Assembly (NCBI GenBank): GCA_029931535.1
Contig: JAQPZY010001346.1
Span: forward strand, 2,108,001 to 2,172,000
Direction of reading: 5' to 3'
Origin: Margaritifera margaritifera
Lineage: Eukaryota > Mollusca > Bivalvia > Unionida > Margaritiferidae
DNA length: 64,000 nucleotides
In this document: positions 34,847 through 45,982 of the stretch, one piece after another
Numbering within the stretch: position 1 is the first letter of the stretch
Layout: each line of letters opens with the position of its first letter
Position numbers and translations under genes: made by a program
The notes under the pieces: model-generated
What the model saw: only the letters and a program-made list of their open reading frames with translations
Database searches by the model: none
What the model was told of the DNA's origin: nothing

Positions 34847-35190
34847 AATTTTTCTCTTGGTTGGGGGAGGAGGGTAAACTAATTTACTTGTTGCTTTTGC
34901 TTAGCTTAGTCTTTTCTGGACAGAAAATACCCTTGACCTTATGATGAGAATTCCTCCACCCATAGGGTGAGTTTCTGGAACGATCCAAACATCTAACCCG
35001 TGACCATGTTCTATTAGCACCAGCTCTTTTTTTCAGGATGTAGCCTTAAAACTAGGCAGACATAAGTGTGGGGTGGGAGAAGGGAATCTGAGAATAGCAA
35101 CAGGTAAGTATTACATCATTAAATTTAGTTTACCTCCCCCCAAAACTACATTTTTATATCAGTAATACATAACCTGTTGCTATTGTATAG
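34847..35190 (-). repeat. DIRS left inverted terminal repeat and internal complementary region
   Basis: ctggacagaaaatacccttg and cccatagggtgag match, in inverted form, gggtattttctgtcgc and gccctattggaa at 38838-38810. 35098-35190 repeats the block found at 1108-1205. Confidence 0.7.
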
Positions 35191-35639
35191 CTGAATTTGC
35201 CAGTTCGGTGGGAGGCTGATGATTCCACAAACTGGTGAAAGGAAGGAAGGAATACTCACCCTTTAATTAGAAGTTTAAACTACTGCCAGATGGTATCCAC
35301 ATGGGCCACGTTTTGTGCTACTACTATCAGCCCCAGAGAAAATGCCTTTGCTTTGGTGAGCCAATGTGCAATGGTACAAGGAGGAGAAGGTCATGTGAGA
35401 TCGTCAAAACATGGCTTTCATCACATCCTCCAGAGATAAATTAGTTGATAGGTCCATGATGTAGCAATGGCTTGAACCTAATTTGCTTTAATCTTCATGA
35501 ATGAAAGGTCCCTCTCAGTAAAGGACTGATAAACTCTCTTGATAGTTATGGTAATCCACCTCGAAATGGTGGAAGCCAAAATATCATCCGAGCCTTTAAG
35601 GGGGAGGAAAAGATGCTTCATACCCTTTCTTCTCCTTTT

Positions 35640-37117
35640 CATTTTTTTTTTCATTTCTCCCGTAACCTTGCTGGTCGTAGGGGCGCCACTGATGACTTTG
35701 CGACAATCTCTCTCCATTTCGCCCTGTTCTCCTCTGCTTTTTGGGACATTGCAAAGTCCATGCCTGTCCACTCTTTAATATTGTCTTCCCATCTCTTCTT
35801 CTGTCTGCCTCGTTTTCTCTTTCCTCTCACTGTGCCCTGCAGGATTGTCTTTGACAGGCCAGTTGAGCGTGAGACATGACCATACCATCTTAGTTTGCGT
35901 TTCTTTACAGTGGTGAGCAGATCTTCATAAGGTCCAATTGCGCCTTGGATTTTAGTGCGCACCTCCGCATTAGAGACGTGGTCTAAGTATGAGATTTTCA
36001 GGATCCTTCGATAACATCTCATCTCTAAGGCATGGATTCTTCTCTCTATTTCTGCTGTTAGGGTCCATGTCTCACATGCATATAGGAATATGGACATGAC
36101 AAGGGAGCGCATAAGCTTGATCTTGGACCCAAGCATGATGTTTCTGTCTTTCTAAATAGGCTTCAGCCTAGCCAGAGCAGCTGTTGTCTGCGCAATCCTG
36201 GAAAGAACCTCAGGTTTTGAACCTTCATCAGAGGCGATAGCACCTAGGTACTTGAAGCTTGTTACTGTGCCCAGCTTCTGTCCATTCACTCTTATTTCCT
36301 TTTGGATGTCACTCGGGTTGTTTGTCATTATGTTTGTCTTTTCAGCGTTGATCTCCATCCCATATCTTAGTGATGATTGTTTGAGACGGTTCACTAAGGT
36401 TTCCATTTCTTCTTCATCTCCTGCTAAGCCATCGATATCATCAGCAAAGCGCAGGTTGGTAATTGTTCTGACTCCAACACTGACACTGCCCTCATGGTCT
36501 TCCAAGGCGTCGGACATCATCTTTTCCAGGTAGATGTTGAAGAGAGTGGGTGAGAGAAGGCACCCCTGTCTGACTCCGACTGTGGTTCTGAACCAGTCTC
36601 CTATGTTGCCATTGACGAGAAATGTACTAGTCGCCTTGTCATATAGGGTTTCGATAGTGCGGATTAGTTTTGCGTTTATGTTGTATATCCGCATGGTGGT
36701 CCACAAGGCTGCATGCCATACCTTGTCGAAAGCCTTCTTGAAGTCAATGAAGACATGATAGAGGTTCTGTTGATGCTGGAGATATTTTTCACAGAGGATT
36801 CTGAGATGTCTATTGAGGATGATCTTAAGCATAACCTTGCTTGGGTGACTGATGAGACTAATTGTTCGGTAGTTCTGGCACAGTTGTAGATTCCCTTTCT
36901 TAGGAAGAGTCGCGATCAGAGACTGGGTCCATGGGGTGGGCCATTCTCCTGTTTGCCAGATTTGGTTGCAGATTGTTGTGAGGACATCTATCATGGGCGT
37001 TCCTCCTGCTTTAACAAGTTCTGCTGGTATGTTGTCTACCCCAACTGACTTGCCCTTCTTTAGCGCCTTTACTGCAGCCTCTACTTCATCCCTGAGGATC
37101 GGGTGGTCAACCTCTGC
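35640..37117 (-). mobile_element. 5'-truncated LINE inserted in the DIRS copy
   Basis: The insertion splits DIRS sequence that is continuous at 39465-39490 (ttctccctttagaagctacc) and at 1640-1665. The 3' end is an A9 tract directly after the ORF stop, so there is almost no 3' UTR. About eight bases of target (tagaagct) are missing and no target duplication is visible. Confidence 0.88.
35651..37117 (-). pseudogene. LINE reverse transcriptase, C-terminal 490 codons with one stop
   Basis: Non-LTR RT motifs in order: LPKKGNLQLCQNYRTISLIS, FIDFKKAFDKVWH, GVRQGCLLSPTLFNIYLEKM and the catalytic LRFADDID, then the thumb (YGMEINAEKTNIM, FKYLGAIASDEG). After an in-frame TAG at 36154-36152 the same frame continues with YACETWTL, LRWYGHVSR, SKTILQGTVRGKRKRGRQKK and ends at TGA 35653-35651. 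The conserved QAGFR block normally found between NRHL and RILCEKYL is absent, about 30 residues. Clade not assigned; this type is abundant in marine invertebrates. Confidence 0.93.
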
Positions 37118-37129
37118 CAAATAAAAACA

Positions 37130-37945
37130 TAAAGCCCGAACTGGGCATAAAGTCTATCTTGATCATTCCAGCACAGAAGTGACTGAGACTGGGGATCTCA
37201 GTCAGGAATGGAACAACTGATGGAAGCTGGCCAGGTGACTCTGATGCATAGAAAGACCCTTTCTTAGATCTAATAAATTTGTATCATATATACTTCCAGG
37301 TGGCTCGATCCTGTTGTCAACAATGAGCTTCAGGGACTGAAAGGGTGCTGATCCTTCCTCACTGGGGGGTAGCAACTCACTTTAAGCCAACACTGAGCTG
37401 TGGGTCAGTACATAGAGCTGCTTGTCTCTAATGAAGTAGGGAGGGGGGATAAAAGGGAGCAACTCTCTGCCCTATGCAACTGAAGCGGCTGTTATTCCTA
37501 CCTCAAGGGAGGGCAGAACTCACTCTCAGCTCTATGGGACTGAAGAGGGTGCTGCTCCTGCCTCACAGGAGGGTGGGACTCGCTCTCCCACAGGATTGGA
37601 GGTGATGCCCTTCCTTCATGGGAGGGCCCAACTCACTCTCTGCTTCCTTATATCCTCCCTTGGGAGGGGCCCCATGGGCCTTGTACATATCCGACGAGAC
37701 TTTTCCTATCCTATGCTGAGAGTTGAGAGACTTTGCAATGGAAAAACCACAAATTCCAAGGAAGAAGAGGAAGGCCCTTTCTTCTTCCTTTTGTAAGTTC
37801 ATGTATTTTCAGCAAGGTCCCGGACTTCGTCTGACCACAAAAACAACAACCATCTGTCCTTTTACAATCCGTACAAGCTAGGCAGGTGGGGTGGGTATCC
37901 CAAGGGTCTTATTTGTGCACACCACACCCCACTGTGCTTTGGCAT
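37130..37945 (-). pseudogene. DIRS gag remnant, unit 1
   Basis: ATG at 37945 begins MPKHSG; shifting frame gives a cysteine cluster (CLACTDCKRTDGCCFC) followed by the conserved SDEV and ENT..TYKRKK segment. Open frame 37802-37563 continues with repeats of a glutamate-rich unit. Frameshifts make it inactive. The better copy is unit 2. Confidence 0.65.
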
Positions 37946-38699
37946 TGCTGCAAGAGAAAAACTAGGAACAAACAAGAACAATAAAAACTTCTATGAAGTA
38001 TTAGGCAAGAGTATTAGTGTGAATGGAATTTAAACAGCAAGATCTTACCTGTTCTTAGGTGTCATCATTATTAAATGAATTCAAACAATCATAATACTGA
38101 TATTTTAATGACAATGACGTCAGCAACACTTATTCTGAGTATTGGAGACAAAAATTAGCAAAAAATCAGCTTGGTAAGATGCTAATAATACAGTAATAAT
38201 AATAAGGAATACTATCCTAAACTGACTTTTAAGAATTGAATGTGTTCGATCACTAAACACACATAAATGAAAGTAAGGATTGGTGTGCAACCTCCTTCCG
38301 GAGAAAATAAATAGCAAAAGTCAGATTTAATGGAATATGAATTCCAATAATTTGTACTGTATTAAAACAACAAAACAGAATCAAGATGAGACCACAGACC
38401 AAATGGGCAAGAATAGTGATAACTAAATACCTACCCGAGCTAGAAAAAGGAATAAAATATTTTCGTCACAATAAATGTTACCCGGACAACCTTGTGGAGG
38501 TGGGGGGAGGGGGGTAACCTAAATGCAAGGCTATGAAGAAAAAGTAACCAAAAAAATACCAATGACGAGAGAGAGAGAGAATTCTGAACAGGAATAGTAC
38601 TTGATCTAAGAGTAATTTCACACGGTAAAAATCATGCATGTAATGAAAATGCTCAATGCATGATGATTGATTTGAAGCAATGGCAATTTTCTTTAAAGA

Positions 38700-38905
38700 A
38701 TAATTCAAACTGCCGTAATAATGGCGGTGACCCAAAAAGAATGAGGGCTAGTGCTCAAGGGCCAGGGTTGTGGGTTGAATGTTTGGCTCTTTTCAGAAAG
38801 TTGCCCTATTGGAAGATAATTTGTCATTATGTTGTTTAGGGTATTTTCTGTCGCAAAGAATAAGCTACACAATAGCAACAAGTTATGTATTACTGATATT
38901 AAAAT
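38700..38905 (-). repeat. DIRS right inverted terminal repeat, unit 1
   Basis: Inverted copy of 34847-35060, ending in aagctacacaatagcaacaa and tatgtattactgatatt. Confidence 0.72.
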
Positions 38906-39014
38906 GACGCATTACCTGGTACATTTAATAATCAAGTATATAAATAATTTCTCTTTTCTTACAACTTGTTATACCTTTGAATGTTTTTTATTCAATTTCA
39001 CAAAATTGCCAAGT

Positions 39015-39260
39015 TAATTTTCAAGAAAAAATGTGAGAGCCATTAGAATTTTGGGATCTCTGCTCGAAATATACAACCTCCAGAGTGATAACAAGCTCAG
39101 TGTCTCAAAATCATGTTGCTAATATGAGTAGATTTCACTCATAATTGACCCAATCCAAGATCTTGATGATATAAACCTATTTACCAAATTTAATTTTTTT
39201 TTATCAAAATCTGTTGAGAAATACAGCATCTTCTCAAGTGCTACTAATCTCAGTGGACCA
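39015..39260. repeat. Fragment of a 146-bp repeat family (also at 41390-41640)
   Basis: cctccagagtgataacaagctcagt..gcaaagatc-type and gatcttgatgatataa blocks match the tandem repeats at 63440-63900. Present in both duplication units. Confidence 0.55.
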
Positions 39261-39559
39261 AAAATACTGAGTTAACATTTGCTAGTGTAAGTTTAAATGC
39301 AAGTTTTAGCAAATTTAGTTGAGAAATAATTACTGTTCAGTTTACCAAATGCTTAATAATTACTCATAGTGCCAATATTACTTATTATTTAACTTAAATA
39401 GTGGAAGCCAAAATATCAGTCAAGCCCTTAATGGGGAGGAAAAGATGCTTCCTACCCTTTCTTCTCCCTTTAGAAGCTACCAAATAAAACTAAAAAGCCC
39501 TAACTATACATAAAAGTCTATCTTCATCATCCACAGCACAGTAGTGACTGAGACTGGGG

Positions 39560-40247
39560 ATCTAAATCAGGAGTGGAGCAACTGATAGAAGCCAATCAGG
39601 TGACTCTGAACCAGAGGAAGACCCTTCATCAGATCTTATGGACCTGTATTGTAGTTCTCCCTTTTCCAGGTGGCTTGATCCTGTTGCCAACAATGGGCTT
39701 CGGTGTCTGAAAGGATGCAGCTCATCCCTCACAGGGGGGGAGCAACTCACTTTAAGCCAGTACCAAGCTGTGGGCCAGTACAGGGAACTGCTCTTCCCTA
39801 ATGGGATACAACTTACTCTCTGCCCTATGGGACTGAAGAGGGTGTTGCTCCTCCCTCACGAGAGGGTTGGACTTGCTCTCAGCCCCCCAGGATTGGAGGT
39901 GCAGCTCCTCCTTCACAGGAGGGCATGACTCAACCTCTGTTATATCCACCCCTGGGACGGGCTCCATGGGCCGTATACATCTCCGAAGACACTTTTCCAA
40001 TCCTGTGCTGAGACCCGAGGGGCTTAGCAATGGAAAAACCAGAAAATTCCAGGGAAGAAGAGGAAGGCCCATTCTTCCTCCCTTTGCAAGTTCATCTATT
40101 TTCAGTGAGGTCCCAGACCTCATCTGACTAGAGGCTGCAAAAAGGACAACTATCTGTTCTTTTACAATATGTACAAGCTAGGCATCTGGGGTTGATATCC
40201 CAAAGAGTTTCCTTATGGCCACATTGCTCCACATTCTGCTTAGGCAT
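39560..40247 (-). pseudogene. DIRS gag remnant, unit 2
   Basis: ATG at 40247 gives MPKQNVEQCGHKETLWDINP, then CLACTYCKRTDSCPFC, a cysteine-rich N-terminus like DIRS gag, then a stop and SDEVWDLTEN. A frameshift leads into 40123-39752 with repeats of EEQHPLQS..AESKL type, and 39750-39562 ends with a serine-rich SSSGSESPDW. Not intact. Confidence 0.68.
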
Positions 40248-41059
40248 TGCTGCAAGAGAAAAACTCTGAACAAACAAAACAAGAACAATAAAAACTTCTA
40301 TGAAGTATTAGGCAGGAGTATTTGTGTCATCACAATTTATACAGCAGGATCTTACCTGTTCTCAGGTATCATCATTATTAAATGAATTAAAACAACCACA
40401 AAGCTGATGTTTTAATTACAATCAAGTCAGAAATACTTACAATGAGTCCTGGATTGAAAGAATTAAAACAACCACAATACTGATGTTTTAATTACAATGA
40501 CATCAGCGACACTAATTGTGAGTATTGGAGACGAAATTAGCAAAAACCAGCTTAGGATGATGCTAATAATAAAGTAATAATAACAAAGAATAGTATCCCA
40601 AACTGACATTTAAGAATGAAAGATCACTAAACACACATAAATTAAACTAAAGACTGGTGTGTGACCTCCTTCTGGAGAATAATAATAGCAAAGGTCCGAT
40701 TAAATGGAATATGAATTCCAATGATTCATACTGTAGTAAAACAACAAAACAGAATCAAAATGAGACCGCAGACCAAATTGGCAAGGATAAGGATAACTAT
40801 ATACCTACCTGAGCAAAAGAAAAAGGAATAAAATAATTATCAATCACAATGTTACCCGGACACCCTTGTGGAGGGGTGGGGGTAAACTAAACGTAAGGTT
40901 ATGAAAAAAATGTAACCTAAAAATACAAATAACTCTCGAGAGCTAATTCTGAACAGGAATAGTACTTAATCTGAGAGTAATTTCACATTGTAAAAATGAT
41001 GCATGTAATGAAAATGCTTAATGCTTGATGTATAACTCAAACCGAAGGCAATTTTCTTT

Positions 41060-41270
41060 AAAGAATAATTTAAAGTGCCTTAATAATGGTGGTGACTGAA
41101 AAAGAATTAGGGCTAGTGTGCGTGGGCCAGAGTCATGGGTTAGATGTTTGGATCTTTCCAGAAATTCACCCTATGGGACGATGAATTCTTATAATACAGT
41201 TGAGGGCATTTTGCATCCAGAAAAAGTAAGCTACACAATAGCAACAGATTATGTATTACCGATATTAAAA
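41060..41270 (-). repeat. DIRS right inverted terminal repeat, unit 2
   Basis: Paralogue of 38700-38905: gctacacaatagcaacagat and tatgtattaccgatatt at its outer end. Confidence 0.7.
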
Positions 41271-41793
41271 TGACAGATTTCCTGATACATTTAATAATCA
41301 AGTAAATAAATGCTTTCTCTTTTGTTACAACTTGTTATACCTATGAATGTTTTTATTAAATTTCACAAAATTGCCAAGTCAACTTTCAAGAAAAAATGTG
41401 AGAGCCATTAGAATTTGGGATCTCTGGTTCAAATATACAAACTCCAGAGTGAAAACAAACTCGGCCAATGTCTCAAAATCATGTTGCTAATATGAGTAGA
41501 TTTCACTCATAACTGACCTAATCTAAGATCTTGATGATATAAGCCTATTTACCAAGATTAATTTTTTTTAAACAAAATCTGTTGAGAAATACAGCATCTT
41601 CTCAAGTGCTACTAATATCAGCTGACCAAAAATAATTTATTTGAACATCCCAAGTTAACATTTGCTAGTGTAAGTTTAAATGCAAGTTTTAGCAAATTTA
41701 GTTGAGAAATAATTACTATTTAACTAGTTCAGTTTACTAAATGCTGAATAATTACTCATTGTGCCAATTTTAGGTATTATTAAACTTATCTTA

Positions 41794-42149
41794 AAGCTCC
41801 CCTGCCCCATTTTCATCCAGACTTATGTTAATATAAAGCCATTATAATTTTGACAAGCAATTCTTGATGGACCAATGTGTTGTTCCAGACTCTTCATGAT
41901 GGAAAATGGACACTATAGAGATATTGAACTGATTATTGCTTAAAGAAAAAGAAACGACAATATTAGTAAAAATAGTTTATTAAGCATACTCAACATAAAA
42001 CCAACTTATAGACAGAGAAAAAAACAAAATGTCTACAGTGTTAATGGATGAAAAAAACAAAACCCCAAAAATATCTTGCACTGGAAATTAATAGCACATT
42101 ATGACAGGGGGTGCATAGAATGTGGTATCTTGCCTGTATTTCAGGTTAT
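41794..42149. other. No feature seen
   Basis: AT-rich spacer before the 67-bp satellite. Confidence 0.35.
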
Positions 42150-42670
42150 AATATAATCCCCCACTGTATCTGACTTTAACAAAGAATCTTATTTTGATGC
42201 ATGTGTCCCAAGTTAGAATGTAATCCCCCACTGCATCTGACTATAACAAAGAATCTTATGTTGATGCCTGTGTATCATGTTACGATGCAATCCCCCACTG
42301 TATCTGACTCTAACAAAGAATCTCATGTTGAAGCCTGTGTATCATGTTACGATGCAATCCCCCACTGTATCTTACTCTAACAAAGAATCTCATGTTGATG
42401 CCTGTGTATCATGTTACGATGCAATCCCCCACTGTATCTGACTCTAACAAAGAATCTCATGTTGATGCCTGTGTATCATGTTACGATGCAATCCACCACT
42501 GTATCTGACTCTAACAAAAAAATCTTATGTTGATGCCTGTGTATCATATTACGATGCAACCCCCCACTGTATCTGACATTAACAAAGAATCTCATGTTGA
42601 TGCCTGTGTATCATGTTACGATGCAATCCCCCACTGTATCTGACTCTAACAAAGAATCTCATGCTGATGT
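42150..42670. repeat. 67-bp satellite, about eight copies
   Basis: Unit cccccactgtatctgactct..aacaaagaatctcatgttga..tgcctgtgtatcatgttacgatgcaat; starts of gatgcaat at 42284, 42351 and 42418 give a strict 67-bp period. Central copies are nearly identical, outer ones diverged, as expected for unequal exchange. Confidence 0.92.
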
Positions 42671-43230
42671 ATATCATTCCAGACTTAAGTATGCTAGACA
42701 AAATTTATTGTTAGACAAACACTGCCCTTAGTATTAAACTTCTTGTAGTTTGACTCTCAAAAGGAAATAAAGTTACACGTTTAAAAAATACCACCTGGGA
42801 TCCATGACTAACATAATTTTTTTTATTTTTTATAGCAACTGTATAAGAAACTAATAAAATATTCTGAGCTAGATGTGCATAATTTATAAATCTCCTGTAT
42901 CGATGTTTGTAGCAGGCATGTCAAACCATTACACACCGTGGAGGTACTAGAGGGAGGAAAGGTGCATTAGTTGAACCCCCATTTTCAGTCAAATAGTACA
43001 CTTTTCAGTGAAAAGCTGAAAATGTTGGCCTATGTAAGCAAAATCACCCATACTTTCTCAAAACTAAACCCCAACAGAAAAAAGTCTTGCAGTTGCCCCT
43101 AGCACAACAAGAAAAATAAGCATATGTCAAGATGTATTTTCAATGCAAGTACAATAGAATCCATTATATATTTTGGCATCTTACCAATAAGCAAAGGTGT
43201 AAAGACAAACAAGCATGAAAACTTTTTATT
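42671..43230. other. No feature seen
   Basis: AT-rich sequence, nothing recognised. Confidence 0.35.
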
Positions 43231-43234
43231 AAAA

Positions 43235-44890
43235 AAATAAGAGTCCCTTGAAGGGACTGACATTCTACTGGCTGGAAAGAATTTTCAGGAAATTCAAGAT
43301 AAGACCATTCCTTCCTTTTAACTGCAGGGTGTTGAAAACAACTCTGATAGTCTTCAGCAATAAAAAGATTTTCAAATTAGCTTCTGTGGCTGTCAAATTG
43401 GTACCATTTTGATTTAGGACCAACAAGACATCATTTAGAACCAACAAGATATCATAAGAAGTTTTCTGATGGAAACCCCATGTTGTTATGACTTTCCATT
43501 TTGGACGAGTAACAAAAACAAGATTCTGAAGATGGCTGCTATGGTGGCCATATTAGATATCAAACTGGCACCATTTCCATTTATGACCAACGAGACATCA
43601 TAAGACATCTTTTTGTGAAAGCACAATATGACCAGTAGTCTAGAAGTAGCAATAACAAGATTTTTAAGATGGCCATTATGACCTCCATATCGGAAATCAG
43701 ATCGGTACCATTTTCATTTATGACCAACTAGACATCAAGTTTTTCAGTGGAAACCCCATGCTGATATGACCATTCGTTCAGGAGTAGTGATAACAAGATT
43801 TTCAAGACTGCCACTGTGGTGGCCATGTTGGATGTCTGAGCAGCACCACTTTATTTAGAACCAACTAGATATCCTAAGTAGTCATTTAATAAAAACCCCA
43901 TGTTGATACAACCATCCTTTTAGCAGGAGTAGCTATAACAAGATTTTCAAGATGGCTGCTACGGTGGTCATGCTGGATGTGCAACTGGCACCATTTTCAT
44001 TTAGGACCAACTAGACATCATAAGACATCTTCTGGATAAAACCCGATGGAAATGTAACATTTTGTTCAGAAGTAGTGATAAGAAGATGTTCAAGATGGCT
44101 ACTGTGGCGACCATACTGGCCATCAGATTGGCACAATTTTTATTTAGGATCCATTAGACATCATAATAAGTCTTTTAGTGAAAACCCCATGATGATATGA
44201 CCATACATTCAGGAGTAGCGATAACAAGACTTTTAAGATGGCCACTGTAATGGCCATACTTGACATTGGATCAGCTCCATTTTCATTCAGGATCAAATAG
44301 ACATCATAAGAAGTCTTCTGGTGAAACGCTCATGCCAATACGAATTTCCATTCAGGTGGAGTAGCGATAACAAAATTTTCAAGATGGCTGCTGTGGCAGC
44401 CGTATTCGACATCAGGTCAGCACCATTTTCATTTAGGTCCAACTAGACATCGCAAGAAGTATTTTTGTAAAAAACTCCATATTGATATGACTATCCATTC
44501 AAGAGGAGTAACAATAACAAGATTTTCAAGATGACAGCTGTAGTGGCCATACTGGATGTCTGATTGGTGCCATTTTCATTTAGTACCAACTAGACATTAT
44601 ATTAAGTCTTTTAGTGTAATCCCATGTTGATATGACCATCCATTCAGAAGTAGCATTAACAAAAGTTTCAAAATGGCTGCTGAAGCAGCCATATTGGATG
44701 TTCAAGTGGCACCATTTTCATTTAGGACAAACTAGATCAAGGGGTGAATGTGTGTACAAAGGTTCATAGCAATCCACCAAATAGTTTAGGACGGGTAGCG
44801 ATAACAAACTTGTGCTAATGGACAGACGGAGAACAGACCATTCCATAACATAAGCTCTTCTGCTCTATAACCATTAGAGCTAAAAACTGG
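43235..44890 (+). mobile_element. Pearl-like element, near full length
   Basis: Perfect head palindrome at 43242-43258, head block, about ten repeats of the 146-150 bp core, then tail ending in ataagctcttctgctctataaccattagagct, a decayed hairpin. Same family as 7376-9240. Confidence 0.75.
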
Positions 44891-45310
44891 ACAAAGAAAA
44901 TGTAATAGAATACAAATTGAATCTTCTGTCATACAGAATAAATAATACCATGACAAATGACAACAAAACAAAGCAATAATATTTGTTCAGTTTCTCAAGT
45001 TCAGACTTTCATAGATTTTAATAATTGACTGAGGAATTAAAAAAGCAAATGTAATCAAAATATATTAATTACTAAATTTTAGGTGTGGTATATAATATAG
45101 AACAATATCAGCTAAACTGAAATTGCAAGATGACAGAAATGGAAACTATGATCCAATATTTTTAGGTAAATGATGCATGTAAATGATTATCTTTCAAAAG
45201 AGTCAACTACTTCAATGTGATCATGATTAATATAATGATAAACCTAACATTAATTTCTCAAGAAAGAATCAGAATGCAAACATTTACAAACAAGAGGGGG
45301 GAAAGCTGTA
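44891..45310. other. No feature seen
   Basis: AT-rich spacer. Confidence 0.35.
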
Positions 45311-45326
45311 CATGTGTTAACAAACA

Positions 45327-45328
<2 letters not shown>

Positions 45329-45420
<92 letters not shown>
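45329..45420. repeat. (TA)n microsatellite
   Basis: About 45 TA units interrupted once by gaag. The tyrosine/isoleucine frames on both strands are artefacts of this tract. Confidence 0.95.
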
Positions 45421-45423
<3 letters not shown>

Positions 45424-45570
45424 ACATATGCACACACACACACACCAAACCTGCTTGAGGCAAGACCTCTTCTCACACTTTGATAATCAAAAATTAAATA
45501 GTTTGAAATGTCTACTTCATCCTATATCTCCATCCCATTCTAAGAAAGCTTAACTGTAACATTTGTAGTA

Positions 45571-45801
45571 TAGTAAAACCTGTCTTGAAAGACCAGATAC
45601 TCAATTCATGTATTTATTATTTATATAATGGTATGACCTGTCATGAGACCATGTCTTGAGAGACCAGTTTCTCAATTCACGAATTTATTGTTTATAGTGT
45701 TATGACCTGTCATAACAGACCACCTGTCTTGAAAGACCACTTGTCTTGATAAACCATGATTTATTTGGTAGAAGGGTGGTCTTCTAAGACAAGTTCTACT
45801 G
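45571..45801. mobile_element. 231-bp MITE with TA duplication
   Basis: TAGTAAAACCTGTCTTgaaa and the inverted copy ending ttctaagacaagttctactg match over about 28 bp; TA flanks at 45569-45570 and 45802-45803. The interior contains three repeats of a gaccYgtcttgaaagacca motif. Confidence 0.68.
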
Positions 45802-45982
45802 TACTTTACAGTCCTAAATGGTTTTGATTAAAAGATCTCTGTAATTATTGCCTTCTGCAGATTACCCTGTAACATACATAGGTGTGATGACTTAAAAAAA
45901 CTGGTGGTAATTGACATAGACATCAATTATGTGATATGTAATATTTGGATGAACATCAAAGAGGAACAATTTACATACACAA

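Larger units (their letters stand above)
34847..38905 (-). mobile_element. DIRS-type retrotransposon copy with pol deleted
   Basis: Inverted terminal repeats of about 190 bp at 34847-35060 and 38700-38905 enclose 3' end sequence shared with 845-1770, then gag remnants (37945-37130, minus). Pol is missing: the 3' region runs straight into gag. A LINE is inserted at 35640-37117. Without the LINE the element is about 2.6 kb. Confidence 0.75.
35565..41793. repeat. Tandem duplication of a 2.36-kb DIRS-containing segment
   Basis: Unit 1 is 35565-39400 (2.36 kb once the LINE is removed); unit 2 is 39401-41793. Collinear matches include gtggaagccaaaatatca, acagagacttga-type gag sequence, gttacccggacaMcc, agctacacaatagcaacaR, atgttgctaatatgagtaga and the final aattactcatWgtgccaat. 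Each unit includes about 500 bp beyond the DIRS right end, so flanking DNA was duplicated too. Confidence 0.85.
39401..41793 (-). mobile_element. Second DIRS copy (unit 2 of the duplication), no LINE
   Basis: Lacks the left terminal repeat and begins abruptly at gtggaagcc, inside the DIRS element. Shows the uninterrupted LINE target and a better gag. Confidence 0.8.

Noticed and set aside
35613..35879. Plus-strand ORFs opposite the LINE
   Set aside because: Shadow frames of the minus-strand reverse transcriptase.
45250..45483. Tyrosine/isoleucine-rich ORFs on both strands
   Set aside because: Pure translation of a TA microsatellite.
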